Positions 36,585 to 46,734 of a stretch of 64,000 nucleotides of DNA are shown here, one piece after another (positions within the stretch are counted from its first letter, which is position 1; each line of letters begins with the position of its first letter). The notes beneath the pieces are model-generated. The model worked only from the letters and a program-made list of their open reading frames with translations, was not told the DNA's origin and searched no databases. This DNA is from Leekyejoonella antrihumi (lineage in GTDB: Bacteria; Actinomycetota; Actinomycetes; Actinomycetales; Dermatophilaceae). The position numbers and the translations under genes were made by a program. The stretch spans positions 62,001-126,000 of the forward strand of contig NZ_VCQV01000005.1 of assembly GCF_007845645.1 (NCBI RefSeq). The letters are read 5' to 3'.

Positions 36585-37969
36585 GTATCGGTCTTTCCGA
36601 GCAGCTTGCGGACGTCGGCCGCCGTCACGACCGAACCGGTCGCGAGCACACCGCCGGAGACCCCGCCCTCGTCGGCCAGCTCGGCCGCACGGTCGATCGC
36701 CTCCAGCAGGTCGGGCTGGACCGTGACGCGATCCTCGCCGAAGACCTCGGCGGCCAGTGCGCCCAACTCGGTCGGGTTCATCGCGCGGTGCGACGAGTTG
36801 CGCGTGATGACCACCTCATCGAAGACCGGTTCGAGCGCTTCGAGCATCGCGAGCACGTCCTTGTCCTTGAAGATCGAGAGCACTCCGATGAGGCGGCCGA
36901 AGGTGAAGGAGTCGTTCATCGCGTCGCGCAGCGCCTGCACCCCGGCCGGGTTGTGCGCGGCGTCGACCAGCACGGTGGGTGACCTTCGCACGATCTCCAG
37001 GCGTCCGGGCGAGGTCAGCTCGGCCAGGGCGGCCTGCAGCACCTGCTTGTCCAGCGGCTGCTCACCGCCGCCGACGAAGGCCTCGACCGCGGCAATCCCC
37101 GTCGCGACGTTGTGCGCCTGATGCTGCCCGAAGAGGGGCACGAACAGGTCGGTGTACTCCCCCGCCAACCCGCGCACCGAGATCTGCTGCCCGCCGACCG
37201 CGGTGTCCAGCGCCGTCACCTCGAACTGCGTGTCCTCGCGCACCACGGTCGCCTCGACCTCGAGCGCCTTCTCGGCGATCAGCTCGTCGACCGCGGGATC
37301 CTGCCGACCGACGACCGCGATGGCTCCGGGCTTGATGATGTCGCGCTTCTCCATGGCAATCTCACCGATCGTGTCGCCGAGCAGGCGCTGATGATCGATG
37401 GAGATCGGCGTGATCACTGCGACCTTGCCATCGGCCACGTTCGTTGCATCCCAGGTGCCACCCAGGCCCACCTCGACGACGGCGACGTCGACCGGAGCGT
37501 CGGAGAACGCGGCATACGCCATCACCACGAGCAGCTCGAAGTAGGTCATCCGGGGTTCGCCCTGCTGCTGCGACCGATCATCGACCATCTGCACGTACGG
37601 CAGCACGTCATCGTAGGTCTGGATGAATCGCTCGGGGTCGATCGACTTGCCGTTCAACGCGATCCGCTCACGGATGTCGTGCAGGTGCGGTGAGGTGAAG
37701 CGTCCGGTGGACAGCCCCATCTCGCGCAGCACTCGTTCGATGACGCGTGTGGTGGTGGTCTTGCCGTTCGTGCCGGTCAGGTGGACGACGGGGAAGGTCG
37801 CCTGAGGGTCTCCCAGCAGCTCCATCACCTGAGCTACACGTTCGAGCGACGGCTCCGGCGTGTGCTCTGGCGCGCGCGCAAGAATGGCCTCCTCCACCTC
37901 GCGCAGGCGCTTGCGCACCTCCAGCTTGCGCGCTGCCTCGACCGACTGCGCGTCCGGACGCCCGCTCAC
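36581..37969 (-). CDS. folC: Folylpolyglutamate synthase / dihydrofolate synthase
   Basis: 462-residue Mur-ligase-like enzyme adding glutamate to folates. P-loop LTGTNGKTTTTR, FTSPHLHDIRERI, EVGLGGTWDATN, HQRLLGDTIGEIAMEK and VDAAHNPAG are visible. Supplies polyglutamylated cofactor for the thyA/DHFR reactions encoded at 12-14 kb. Sits in a translationally coupled string ileS-GNAT-folC-DUF4233 with 4-nt overlaps at each junction. Confidence 0.95.
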   Translation of the reverse strand: MSGRPDAQSVEAARKLEVRKRLREVEEAILARAPEHTPEPSLERVAQVMELLGDPQATFPVVHLTGTNGKTTTTRVIERVLREMGLSTGRFTSPHLHDIRERIALNGKSIDPERFIQTYDDVLPYVQMVDDRSQQQGEPRMTYFELLVVMAYAAFSDAPVDVAVVEVGLGGTWDATNVADGKVAVITPISIDHQRLLGDTIGEIAMEKRDIIKPGAIAVVGRQDPAVDELIAEKALEVEATVVREDTQFEVTALDTAVGGQQISVRGLAGEYTDLFVPLFGQHQAHNVATGIAAVEAFVGGGEQPLDKQVLQAALAELTSPGRLEIVRRSPTVLVDAAHNPAGVQALRDAMNDSFTFGRLIGVLSIFKDKDVLAMLEALEPVFDEVVITRNSSHRAMNPTELGALAAEVFGEDRVTVQPDLLEAIDRAAELADEGGVSGGVLATGSVVTAADVRKLLGKTDT

Positions 37970-38478
37970 TTCTTGCCTCCCAACTGCAGCCGCAACCAGA
38001 CGTTGTCCGGCATACCGGACCCACCTTCTTCCTGTCGGACGAACTCGAAACCGAACTTCTTGTAGAACGCCGCCGCGCCGACGTTGCCTGCCAGGTGAGA
38101 GAGGACCACCTGGTCATAGCCGTCTGCGAGCGCCTTGTCGATGACCGCGCGCATCAGCCGGGCCCCGACGCCATGCCCTTGGCACTCCGGCATGACGTAG
38201 AGCTTCCAGAGCGCCAAGGCACCGTCGAGCGGGCCGACGACCGCGACGCCGACCACGTCTCCCTCGAGCTCGGCGACCGTCACCCGCCCGGCGCGGATCG
38301 GCGGAATCGTCGCATCGGCGGTCCACCACTTGGCCAGGCCCATGGCGACGTAGTCCTTGCCCGCAATCGGCACGTAGGTCGGCGGCCAGGTCCGATGGCC
38401 GACCTCGAGGACGGCATGCAGGTCGTCCCCGGTCGCCGTGCGGGTCGTCACAACGCTCGGCGTCTGGTCGCCGCTCAC
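37966..38478 (-). CDS. GNAT-family N-acetyltransferase
   Basis: 170 residues with the acetyl-CoA motif [20 protein letters not shown] and a typical C-terminal part ([20 protein letters not shown]). Coupled by 4-nt overlaps to ileS upstream and folC downstream. Substrate unknown. Confidence 0.88.
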   Translation of the reverse strand: MSGDQTPSVVTTRTATGDDLHAVLEVGHRTWPPTYVPIAGKDYVAMGLAKWWTADATIPPIRAGRVTVAELEGDVVGVAVVGPLDGALALWKLYVMPECQGHGVGARLMRAVIDKALADGYDQVVLSHLAGNVGAAAFYKKFGFEFVRQEEGGSGMPDNVWLRLQLGGKK

Positions 38479-41400
38479 GAGGTGACCGCCACGTCGTCGC
38501 CGACCTTCTTGACGACGATGGTGACCTTCTTGCCGTCCGCAAGATCGGCCACGCTGCCGCCCGGCACCGACTGTCCCGCGCCGGCTGCGCCGAGCTGGAC
38601 CGCCAAGGTCTCCCGCATGATCAGGCCCTGGTGCGCGAGCACGGCCTGCCAGACGTCGTCGTCGCCGACGACCGTCAGACTGATGCGGTCACTGACGTCC
38701 AGGCCGGCGGCGCGACGTTCCTGCTGGACGGCACGCACGACGTCGCGCGCCAGGCCCTCCTGCTGCAGCTCGGGGGTCACCGCCGTGTTGAGCACCACGA
38801 AACCTCCTCCGGGCAGCATCGCCGGGACACTGTTCGGACCGGCAACGTCGGACACCACCGTCTCCAGGGTGAACTCGCCCTGCTGCAGCTGGATTCCACC
38901 GCTTGCGACAGCTCCGTCCACCGCGATCGACCAGTCGCCCGACTTGCTCGCCTTGATGACCTGCTGCACCTCCTTGCCCAGACGTGGGCCGGCGGCACGC
39001 GCGTTGACCACGAGTCGCTGCTCCACGCCGAAGTCCGACTCGCTGGCGTCTGCAATGTCGACGAGCGTCACTGCCTGCACGTTGATCTCATCGGCGATGA
39101 TGTCGGAGAACTGCTCCAGCGCCTGCGGATCCGCGGTCACGGCAGTCACTTCGGGCAGCGGCAGGCGCACCCTCAGATGGTTGGCCTTGCGCAGACCAAG
39201 GGTCGTCGAGCAGATTGCCCGGGCGCGGTCCATCGCCGCCACCAACTCCTCGTCGGCGGGCAGGTCCGATGCTTCCGGCCAGTCCGTCAGGTGCACCGAC
39301 CGACCCCCGGTGAGCCCCCGCCATACCTGCTCGGTCGTGAAGGGCAGAAGCGGCGCTGCCACTCGGCTCACCACCTCGAGCACGGTGTAGAGCGTGTCGA
39401 ATGCGGCGCGCGCGCCTGCCTCTTCGCCGTCCGAGCCCGTACCCCAGAAGCGTTCGCGGGACCGGCGGATGTACCAGTTCGTGAGCACGTCCAAGAACGC
39501 CTGGACGCCGTCACAGGCTCCGGCCACGTCGTAGGTGTCCAGCCGCCCCTGCACATCGACGACCAGGTCGTGCAGCTTGGCAAGGATGTATCGGTCCAGC
39601 ACGTCGGTGGACTCGGTGCTCCACCTAGCCTGGTATCCGGCCGCATTCGCGTAGAGGCCGAAGAAGTACCAACTGCTCCACAGCGGCATGAGGACCTGAC
39701 GCACGCCGTCCCGGATGCCTTGCTCGGTCACGCTCAGGTTGCCGCCGCGCAGGATCGGGCTCTGCATCAGGAACCAGCGCATCGCGTCCGCCCCGTCCCG
39801 GTCGAACACCTCGTTCACATCCGGGTAGTTGCGCAGCGACTTGCTCATCTTCTGCCCGTCCGAACCGAGCACGATGCCGTGACACATGACGTTGGAGAAC
39901 GCCGGGCGGTCGAACAGCGCGGTCGACAGGATGTGCAGCATGTAGAACCAGCCGCGGGTCTGGCCGATGTACTCGACGATGAAGTCCGCCGGAAAGTGAT
40001 GCTCGAACCAGTCCGAGTTCTCGAACGGGTAGTGCACCTGGCCGTAGGGCATCGACCCGGAGTCGAACCACACATCGAGCACGTCCGGCACCCGCCGCAT
40101 CAGCGACTTCCCTGTCGGGTCATCGGGATTCGGCCTCGTCAGCTCGTCGACGTAGGGGCGGTGCAGGTCGGTCACCTTGACACCGAAGTCACGCTCCAGC
40201 TCCTCGAAGCTGCCGTAGACGTCGATCCGAGGATGGCGCGGGTCGTCGCTGCGCCAGACCGGGACGGGAGACCCCCAGAACCGGTTGCGCGTGATCGACC
40301 AGTCGCGCGCGTTGGCCAGCCACTTGCCGAACTGACCGTCCCGCACGTTGCCGGGCACCCAGTTGATCTGCTGGTTGTTCTCCAGCATCCGGTCCTTGAT
40401 CTTGGTGACCTCCACGAACCAGGAGCTGACCGCCATGTAGATCAGCGGGTTCCGACACCGCCAGCAGTGCGGGTAGGAGTGCTCGTAGGTCTCCCGTCGC
40501 AGCAGGACCGTGCCGGCATTGACCGCACCCGCTTCCCCATCACGCCTGGTGGCGGCCTTGAGGTGGTCGATGATGTGCGGGTTGGCGTCGAATACCAGCA
40601 TCCCTTCGTACTCGTCGACCGGGTGGGTGAACCGCCCGTCCGCCCCGACCGGCACCACCGGCTCGATGCCGTTGGCGTCGGTCACCAGCATGTCCTCCTC
40701 ACCGAAGGCGCCGGCGCTGTGCACCAGGCCGGTACCGTCGGTAGTGGTCACGAAGTCGGCCTCGACGACCTTGAACGCGTTCTCGTGGCCGGTGAAATAG
40801 CTGAACGGCGGCGTGTAGGTGCGGCCGATCAGGTCGGCACCGGTCAGCCGCTCGACGACGTGCTCCTGCCAGTCGGCCTTCGCGTCGCCGAAGAGATCCT
40901 TCGCGTACGACGCGACGCGCGCCTCCGCGATGACGTACCGCTCGACGGTGCCGGTCGGCAGTTCGCTCTCGACGACGAGGTAGTCGATGTCCGAGCGGAC
41001 CATGATGGCGAGGTTCGACGGCAGGGTCCACGGCGTCGTCGTCCAGATCAGGGCCAGCTCACCCGTCTCCAGCCGCAGGCCGACCGTCACGGCCGGGTCC
41101 TGGCGCATCTGGTAGACGTCCTCGTCCATCCGCAGCTCGTGGTTGGACAGCGGGGTCTCGTCGTTCCAGCAGTAGGGCAGCACGCGGAAGCCCTCGTAGA
41201 CCAGGCCCTTGTCGTAGAGCTGCTTGAACGCCCAGATGACCGACTCCATGTAGTCGGGGTTGAGCGTCTTGTAGTCGTTCTCGAAGTCGACCCACCGGCC
41301 CATGCGGTGGACGTAGGCTTCCCAGTCCTTCGTGTAGCGCAGCACCGACTCCCTGGCCGCGGCGTTGAACTTGTCGACGCCCATCGACACGATCTCATCC

Positions 41401-41768
41401 TTGGTCTTCAGGCCCAGCTGCCGCATGGCCTCCAGCTCGGCGGGCAGCCCGTGCGTGTCCCAGCCGAATCGGCGCTCCACCCGCTTGCCACGCATGGTCT
41501 GGTAGCGCGGGATGAGGTCCTTGGCGTATCCGGTCAGCAGGTGACCGTAGTGCGGCAGGCCATTGGCGAAGGGAGGTCCGTCGTAGAAGACGAACTCGCC
41601 CTCGCCGTTCTCTCCCGCATCGCGCTGCTCGACGGAGGCGCGGAAGGTGTCATCGGTGTCCCAGTACTTCAGCACCGCCTCCTCGATCGCCGGGAAGCTC
41701 GGGCTGGCGACGACACCCCGCGACGGGTTGTCGTCGGCGGAGGTGAGGTCGACCTTCGGGTAGATCAT
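38475..41768 (-). CDS. ileS: Isoleucyl-tRNA synthetase
   Basis: 1097-residue class I synthetase. HIGH-type motif in [16 protein letters not shown], editing domain, KMSKS loop in [20 protein letters not shown], then the anticodon-binding and C-terminal domains. The frame is open 37 codons upstream into the T-box leader, but [10 protein letters not shown] from ATG 41768 is the natural start. Expression is predicted to depend on uncharged tRNA-Ile via the T-box. Length and DUF-type C terminus ([11 protein letters not shown]) fit the actinobacterial IleS2-like branch. Confidence 0.96.
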   Translation of the reverse strand: MIYPKVDLTSADDNPSRGVVASPSFPAIEEAVLKYWDTDDTFRASVEQRDAGENGEGEFVFYDGPPFANGLPHYGHLLTGYAKDLIPRYQTMRGKRVERRFGWDTHGLPAELEAMRQLGLKTKDEIVSMGVDKFNAAARESVLRYTKDWEAYVHRMGRWVDFENDYKTLNPDYMESVIWAFKQLYDKGLVYEGFRVLPYCWNDETPLSNHELRMDEDVYQMRQDPAVTVGLRLETGELALIWTTTPWTLPSNLAIMVRSDIDYLVVESELPTGTVERYVIAEARVASYAKDLFGDAKADWQEHVVERLTGADLIGRTYTPPFSYFTGHENAFKVVEADFVTTTDGTGLVHSAGAFGEEDMLVTDANGIEPVVPVGADGRFTHPVDEYEGMLVFDANPHIIDHLKAATRRDGEAGAVNAGTVLLRRETYEHSYPHCWRCRNPLIYMAVSSWFVEVTKIKDRMLENNQQINWVPGNVRDGQFGKWLANARDWSITRNRFWGSPVPVWRSDDPRHPRIDVYGSFEELERDFGVKVTDLHRPYVDELTRPNPDDPTGKSLMRRVPDVLDVWFDSGSMPYGQVHYPFENSDWFEHHFPADFIVEYIGQTRGWFYMLHILSTALFDRPAFSNVMCHGIVLGSDGQKMSKSLRNYPDVNEVFDRDGADAMRWFLMQSPILRGGNLSVTEQGIRDGVRQVLMPLWSSWYFFGLYANAAGYQARWSTESTDVLDRYILAKLHDLVVDVQGRLDTYDVAGACDGVQAFLDVLTNWYIRRSRERFWGTGSDGEEAGARAAFDTLYTVLEVVSRVAAPLLPFTTEQVWRGLTGGRSVHLTDWPEASDLPADEELVAAMDRARAICSTTLGLRKANHLRVRLPLPEVTAVTADPQALEQFSDIIADEINVQAVTLVDIADASESDFGVEQRLVVNARAAGPRLGKEVQQVIKASKSGDWSIAVDGAVASGGIQLQQGEFTLETVVSDVAGPNSVPAMLPGGGFVVLNTAVTPELQQEGLARDVVRAVQQERRAAGLDVSDRISLTVVGDDDVWQAVLAHQGLIMRETLAVQLGAAGAGQSVPGGSVADLADGKKVTIVVKKVGDDVAVTS

Positions 41769-41998
41769 CGGTTCGTCTCTTTCGCGGTCGTCGGCCTTCC
41801 TGCGAGGGCGGAGCACCCGGACCTGCCGGGCGGCATCGCGGTACCACCTCGCTTGCCGCACGTCGTGTGCCAGGGGCACACGGCATGCGACCGCTCGATC
41901 ATGAGCTGTGACGGGCTCGTCCCGTCCGGTTCTACTGGGAGTCCTCGCGGACCCGGTTCTTCCGGAGGCTTACCGCTGATGACGGTTCAAATGCCAGT
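41769..41998 (-). promoter_or_regulatory. T-box leader of ileS
   Basis: The minus strand carries the T-box signature GCGAGGTGGTACCGCG (around 41847-41864), including TGG for pairing with the tRNA acceptor end, about 80-95 nt before the ileS ATG. CCTCGC downstream can pair with GCGAGG, giving alternative structures around the ribosome-binding region. A small hairpin GCTC-ATGATC-GAGC (41893-41906) exposes ATC, a candidate isoleucine specifier. A -10-like TACACT lies at 42010-42005. No intrinsic terminator is seen, consistent with the translational T-boxes known for actinobacterial ileS. Confidence 0.88.
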
Positions 41999-42039
41999 GG
42001 CACCAGTGTACGGCGATCGCGCCACGGCCACGAATCGGT

Positions 42040-42630
42040 TCAGTGTCGCTGGGGCGCGACCTGACGATGGATGTCTCGCAGATGCGGCACGCCGTCGCCC
42101 TTGACCATGGCCTCCGGGCGCACCTGACCGCCCAGTGCCAAAATCGGCTCGAAGTAGTAGATCTCGCCCCGCTTCAGGTCCCCCAGCTTGCCGCGGGCAC
42201 CACCGCGGGGCCCCTCGAGGTCCTTGAGGTGCGATGAAGGGCCGGGCAGGTGCTGGTTGAAGAACGAGACGAGGTCACCCGGGATCACGCCGTTGGCCTG
42301 GAAGTGTGGGTCCAGACACTGAATCCGGTCACGCCCGTCGACCCGGTCGTAGTGATAGACGTGACCGAAGCTGGTCACCGCGAACGGGAAGCTGGTGACG
42401 TCGCCTCCGAGCCAGGTCTGCAGCACGCTCATCCACTCACCGGGATCGACCAGGGCGATGCGCTGATCGCCGTAGAAGCCGACTCCGTGCGCCCGCCACA
42501 GCTCGACCAGTGCCCTGGGCGCCACCCGATCGGCGTAGCCGAGGAATGCGTCGAACGGTGCCCGAGTATCGGCGTCCGGCCGGTAGGTGTCGACAAACCG
42601 CTGCACCGCGATGCCGCCTGGCTGGGTCAT
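42040..42630 (-). CDS. GAD-like/DUF1851-domain protein
   Basis: 196 residues. VQRFVDTYRPDADTRAPFDA, PRALVELWRAHGVGFYGDQR, DPGEWMSVLQTWLG and ILALGGQVRPEAMVKGDGVP match GAD-like plus DUF1851 proteins, a group that includes the type VI immunity protein Tdi1 but also many standalone members. No toxin gene or secretion system is adjacent. ATG at 42630 follows GATGGAGGCACG. Role unknown; immunity-like function is only a possibility. Confidence 0.7.
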   Translation of the reverse strand: MTQPGGIAVQRFVDTYRPDADTRAPFDAFLGYADRVAPRALVELWRAHGVGFYGDQRIALVDPGEWMSVLQTWLGGDVTSFPFAVTSFGHVYHYDRVDGRDRIQCLDPHFQANGVIPGDLVSFFNQHLPGPSSHLKDLEGPRGGARGKLGDLKRGEIYYFEPILALGGQVRPEAMVKGDGVPHLRDIHRQVAPQRH

Positions 42631-42658
42631 CGTGCCTCCATCACATCCTGAACAGTTG

Positions 42659-44737
42659 TCACGTGCGACGGTATCGGATCGGGCTCGGCCCACCGGTCTT
42701 GAGTGGAAAGTGGCAGGCGACCCGGTGTCCAGCTGTCCCGGTGGGCTCGAGCACCGGTTCCTCCAGCGCACAGATTTCCTGAGCGAACGGGCACCGCGTC
42801 CGGAACCGACAGCCCGACGGTGGGTTCGCCGCGCTCGGCAGCTCACCGAGCACCGGGACCGCCTGGCGTTCACGACTCGGGTCCACACCGGGGATCGCCT
42901 CGATCAGACCATGCGTGTAGGGGTGCGCCGGATGCAGATACACGTCGTCGGCGGGCCCGATCTCGACGAGCTTGCCGAGATACATCACCCCAATGGTGTC
43001 GGACAGGTACCGCACGACACCCAGGTCGTGCGAGATCAGCACGTAGGTGACATCCCGGGTGTTCTGCAACTCGCGCATCAGGTTCAAGATCTGCGCCTGC
43101 ACCGACACGTCCAGGGCCGAGACCGGCTCGTCCGCAACGATCAGGCTCGGCTCCAGGGCCAGCGCCCTGGCGAGTCCCACGCGCTGGCGCTGTCCACCGG
43201 AGAGCTCGTGGGCATACCGTTCACGAGCCCCGTACGGCAGGCCGACGCTACCGAGCAGCTCCCGGACGGTCTTCTCCTGACTTCTCCGGTTCCCGATTCC
43301 CTGGATCTCCAACGGCTCCCGAAGGATCGAACCGATACGCATCCGCGGGTCGAGCGAGGCGTACGAGTCCTGGAACATGAACTGCACGCTCCTGCGACGA
43401 CGCCGGCCCTCCTTGCCCTTCCAGCGGGCAACATCCGCACCCTCGACCCGCACCACCCCGTTGGTGGGTAGGTCCAGGCCGCACAGCAGCCGCCCGGTGG
43501 TCGTCTTTCCGCACCCGGACTCGCCCACCAGGCCGAACGTCCGGCCGCGAGACACCCCGAAGCTGACATCCGCGACGGCGGAGACTGCACCGATCTTGCG
43601 CTGCAGCACCCCGTGAGTGATCGGGAAGTCCTTCTCCAGGTGCTCCACCTGCAGCAGCGTCACCGGTTCGACATTGTTGCGCTCCGCGAACCGGGTCCGC
43701 ACCAGCTCTATCGGCGCCGTCTTGCCGACGGGATGGAAGCACGCGAACCGGTGACCGGGCGACCGGGAGCCGGCCACCTCCTCCAGCGGCGGGTAACTCG
43801 CTCGGCAGTCCGACTGCGCGAACTGACACCGCGCGGCAAACCGGCAGCCGGTCTGCGGCAGCGACAGGTCCGGGGGCAGCCCGGGGATGTTCAGCAGCGA
43901 CTCACCGGAGTCGCCGGCGCGCTCCGGCATCGCATTGAACAGGGCCTGGGTGTACCGATGCTGCGGCCTCGCGAACAGGTCATCGGTGCCGGCGTTCTCC
44001 ACCACCCGCCCGGCATACACCACACTGACCCGGTCCGCGTGGCCCGCGATCACGCCCAGATCGTGAGTCACCAGCATGACCGCCATCCCCAGCTCGCGGC
44101 GAAGTCGCTCGATCAAGTCCAGGATCTGCGCCTGGATCGTCACATCCAGCGCCGTGGTCGGCTCGTCCGCGATCAGCAGGCGGGGCTCACAGGCCAGCGC
44201 GATCGCGATCACGACGCGCTGGCGCATCCCGCCGGAGAACTGGTGCGGGTAGTCCTCGATCCGCTTGCGGGCCTGTGCGATGCCGACCATGTCAAGCACC
44301 TCGACGGCACGGTCCATCGCCTTGGCCCGGCTGACGTCCCGGTGCAGGTGCACCGCCTCAGCGATCTGCGCTCCGATCGTCATCGTCGGGTTCAGCGAGG
44401 TCAGCGGATCCTGGAAGATCATCCCGATGTCGCTACCGCGCCGCTTGCGCATCTCGCTCTCCGGCAGCGACAGCAGATCGACGCCTCCGAGCCGCACCGA
44501 ACCGCCGGTGATGTGGCCTCCCGGCGGCAGCAGCTGCATGATCGACATTGCGGTCATCGACTTGCCGCAGCCGGACTCGCCGACGATGCCGAGGGTCTCT
44601 CCCGCACGGATCGACAGCGACACCCCGTCCACTGCGTGCACCACCCTACGGCGCAGGTAGATCTCGGTGTACAGATCCTCTACTTCCAGGACCATCTCGG
44701 GTTCCGGCTCTTGAACACTGTGCAGCCCGACGCTCAT
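42659..44737 (-). CDS. Fused dual-ATPase subunit of a dipeptide/oligopeptide ABC importer (DppD-DppF type)
   Basis: 692 residues carrying two complete nucleotide-binding domains. First: Walker A GESGCGKS (53-60), signature FSGGMRQR, Walker [14 protein letters not shown], and a Cys-rich oligopeptide-transporter C-terminal domain ([14 protein letters not shown]). Second: GESGCGKT (about 401-408), [21 protein letters not shown] and [14 protein letters not shown]. Normally two genes (dppD, dppF), here fused. Start and stop codons abut the dppC-like permease gene. Substrate cannot be deduced. Confidence 0.92.
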   Translation of the reverse strand: MSVGLHSVQEPEPEMVLEVEDLYTEIYLRRRVVHAVDGVSLSIRAGETLGIVGESGCGKSMTAMSIMQLLPPGGHITGGSVRLGGVDLLSLPESEMRKRRGSDIGMIFQDPLTSLNPTMTIGAQIAEAVHLHRDVSRAKAMDRAVEVLDMVGIAQARKRIEDYPHQFSGGMRQRVVIAIALACEPRLLIADEPTTALDVTIQAQILDLIERLRRELGMAVMLVTHDLGVIAGHADRVSVVYAGRVVENAGTDDLFARPQHRYTQALFNAMPERAGDSGESLLNIPGLPPDLSLPQTGCRFAARCQFAQSDCRASYPPLEEVAGSRSPGHRFACFHPVGKTAPIELVRTRFAERNNVEPVTLLQVEHLEKDFPITHGVLQRKIGAVSAVADVSFGVSRGRTFGLVGESGCGKTTTGRLLCGLDLPTNGVVRVEGADVARWKGKEGRRRRRSVQFMFQDSYASLDPRMRIGSILREPLEIQGIGNRRSQEKTVRELLGSVGLPYGARERYAHELSGGQRQRVGLARALALEPSLIVADEPVSALDVSVQAQILNLMRELQNTRDVTYVLISHDLGVVRYLSDTIGVMYLGKLVEIGPADDVYLHPAHPYTHGLIEAIPGVDPSRERQAVPVLGELPSAANPPSGCRFRTRCPFAQEICALEEPVLEPTGTAGHRVACHFPLKTGGPSPIRYRRT

Positions 44738-45690
44738 CAGCGTCCTCTCAGTCGAACCTCGAACGCGTCACGCAACGCGTCGCCGAGGAAGTTGAAGGAG
44801 ATCGCCACCAGGATGATCGCGATGCCCGGTGGGTACAGCAGCCACCAGTACCCGGAGTTGATGTAGTTGATCGCGTCGGACAGCATGCCGCCCCAGTCGG
44901 TCTGCGGCGGCTGCAGACCCAGGCCCAGGTAGCCCAGGAACGCCAGCAGCAGAATCGCATCGGCGACCGCGAAGCTGGCGAAGACCACCACGGTGCCGAT
45001 AGCGTTCGGCGCCACGTGTTTCAGCACGGCCCGCATGCTGCTACCGCCCATCACCCGCACCGCCTGCACGTACTCGCGCACCCGCAGGCTCAACGCCTCA
45101 CCACGCACCAGGCGCGCTGCGCCGAGCCAACTGAGGGCGGCGATGATGACGATCATCTCCCACCTGTTCGGGTGGAAGATCGCCGAGAGCACCAGCAGCA
45201 GGAACAGCGGCGGGATCGCGAACCCCCCGTCGACCAGGCGCATCATCACCGAGTCGACCCAGCCCCCGAGGTAGCCGGCGATCGCGCCGTAGAGCGTGCC
45301 GACCACGCTGGCCAGCACGGCGGCCGCCAGGCCGACCTCCAAGGATGCCTGGCCCCCGTACATCAGTCGGCCGAGCTCGTCGTATCCGGACGCGTCGGTG
45401 CCGAACGGATGCGCACCGCCCGGGGCGCCGTTGGACAGCATCAGGTTGGTGTGCACCTGGTCGGTGTGGTAAATCAGCGGGCCGACGAAGCAGAAGAGCA
45501 GGAAGAACACGATCACCCCGGCGCCGACGACGGCGAGCCGGTTCTGCACGAACACCTCAAGGCCGAGACGGAACATGCTGCGCGCCTCGCCGTCCACTGG
45601 CCCGCCCGTCGGCTCGTCGACGGCCGCACCGGCGATGACCGGTGCATCGCCGGGGACGGGTCCGGGGTTCGGGCCCATCGAATCGGGCAT
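44737..45690 (-). CDS. ABC importer permease, DppC type
   Basis: 317 residues with an N-terminal cytoplasmic tail, six membrane helices and the EAA loop (SWLGAARLVRGEALSLRVRE). The N-terminal OppC_N segment (FVQNRLAVVGAGVIVFFLLF) supports the DppC/OppC assignment. It pairs with the DppB-like permease upstream (1-nt overlap). Confidence 0.92.
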   Translation of the reverse strand: MPDSMGPNPGPVPGDAPVIAGAAVDEPTGGPVDGEARSMFRLGLEVFVQNRLAVVGAGVIVFFLLFCFVGPLIYHTDQVHTNLMLSNGAPGGAHPFGTDASGYDELGRLMYGGQASLEVGLAAAVLASVVGTLYGAIAGYLGGWVDSVMMRLVDGGFAIPPLFLLLVLSAIFHPNRWEMIVIIAALSWLGAARLVRGEALSLRVREYVQAVRVMGGSSMRAVLKHVAPNAIGTVVVFASFAVADAILLLAFLGYLGLGLQPPQTDWGGMLSDAINYINSGYWWLLYPPGIAIILVAISFNFLGDALRDAFEVRLRGR

Positions 45691-46634
45691 CAGTACCTCA
45701 CTCTCGGGTCGAGGACCCCATACAGGACGTCGGCGATCAGGTTGCCGACCACAGTGGCGGCGCCGCCGATCAGCGTGACTCCGAGCAGGACCGGGTAGTC
45801 GTTCACCTGGGCCTCCTGCCAGAACAGCAGACCCATGCCGGGATAGTTGAACACCTGCTCCACGATGAGGGCGCCGCCGAGAATGCCGGGCAGGGACAGG
45901 CCGATCAAGGTGGCCATCGGGATCAGTGAGTTGCGCAGGATGTGTAGGTACTGCACGCGCAGGTCACTGGCTCCCTTGGCCTTGGCGGTGCGCACGTAGT
46001 CCTGCACCAGCCCATCCATGAAGGACGAGCGCATGTATCTGCTGAAGAGGGCAATCTGCGCAAGCACCAGCGTCAGTACCGGCAGCACCAGTTCGGTCGG
46101 CTGGGAGAGGATCCCGACCACGCTGCCCGACTGGGGTGCCTCCGACGGCAGCCAGCCGAGGTCGAGCGAGAACCACAGCACCAGCACGAGGGCGAGGAAG
46201 AAGATCGGCGACGAGTAGAAGATGAAGCTGAGCCCGGTGGCCGCGTAGTCGAACGCCTTGTTGCGCTTGACCGCCTGACGGATCCCGATCGGGATCGCCA
46301 GCCCGACCGAGATGATCAACGCGATCGCGTTGAGCACGATGGTCTTCGGCAGCTTCTCCGCGATCAGAGAGGCGACGGTCTGGTTCAGGTGGTAGGAGTA
46401 GCCGAGGTGGCCTTGCAGCACCTGACCCAGCCACTCGACGTACTGCACCGGCAAGGACTTGTCCAGCCCGTTGGTGTGGTTGAATGCCGCGATCTGCACC
46501 GGGGTCGCCTTGACCCCCAAAACCGCCCGTGCCTCCCCGCCGGGCAGCATGTGCAACAGGATGAACGTGATGACCGACACCACGAACAGCACGACGATCG
46601 CCTGCAGCACACGACGAATCAGAAATCCGATCAT
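45690..46634 (-). CDS. ABC importer permease, DppB type
   Basis: 314 residues, MIGFLIRRVLQAIVVLFVVS start with the classical DppB/OppB N terminus, a periplasmic/extracellular loop, six helices and the EAA motif (YVRTAKAKGASDLRVQYLHI). 100 bp downstream of the binding-protein gene. Confidence 0.92.
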   Translation of the reverse strand: MIGFLIRRVLQAIVVLFVVSVITFILLHMLPGGEARAVLGVKATPVQIAAFNHTNGLDKSLPVQYVEWLGQVLQGHLGYSYHLNQTVASLIAEKLPKTIVLNAIALIISVGLAIPIGIRQAVKRNKAFDYAATGLSFIFYSSPIFFLALVLVLWFSLDLGWLPSEAPQSGSVVGILSQPTELVLPVLTLVLAQIALFSRYMRSSFMDGLVQDYVRTAKAKGASDLRVQYLHILRNSLIPMATLIGLSLPGILGGALIVEQVFNYPGMGLLFWQEAQVNDYPVLLGVTLIGGAATVVGNLIADVLYGVLDPRVRY

Positions 46635-46734
46635 GGTTGTGGACCTAGTTTTCCGAGGCGGTCCGCAGGCCCTGTGAGACAGCAGGTTGAGCCTCCCGCT
46701 GCCTCACGGGGGCGGACGTGTGGGCAGGGAGTTG

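Noticed and set aside
38631-42104. Very long plus-strand open frame (over 1100 codons) opposite ileS
   Set aside because: It is the antisense frame of ileS and its T-box. GC-rich coding DNA often leaves the opposite strand open; the translation is Arg/His/Val-rich with no domain.
42040-42888. Longer version of the GAD-like protein starting at 42888
   Set aside because: The extra N-terminal residues overlap the ABC ATPase gene and look random; the ATG at 42630 has a good RBS.
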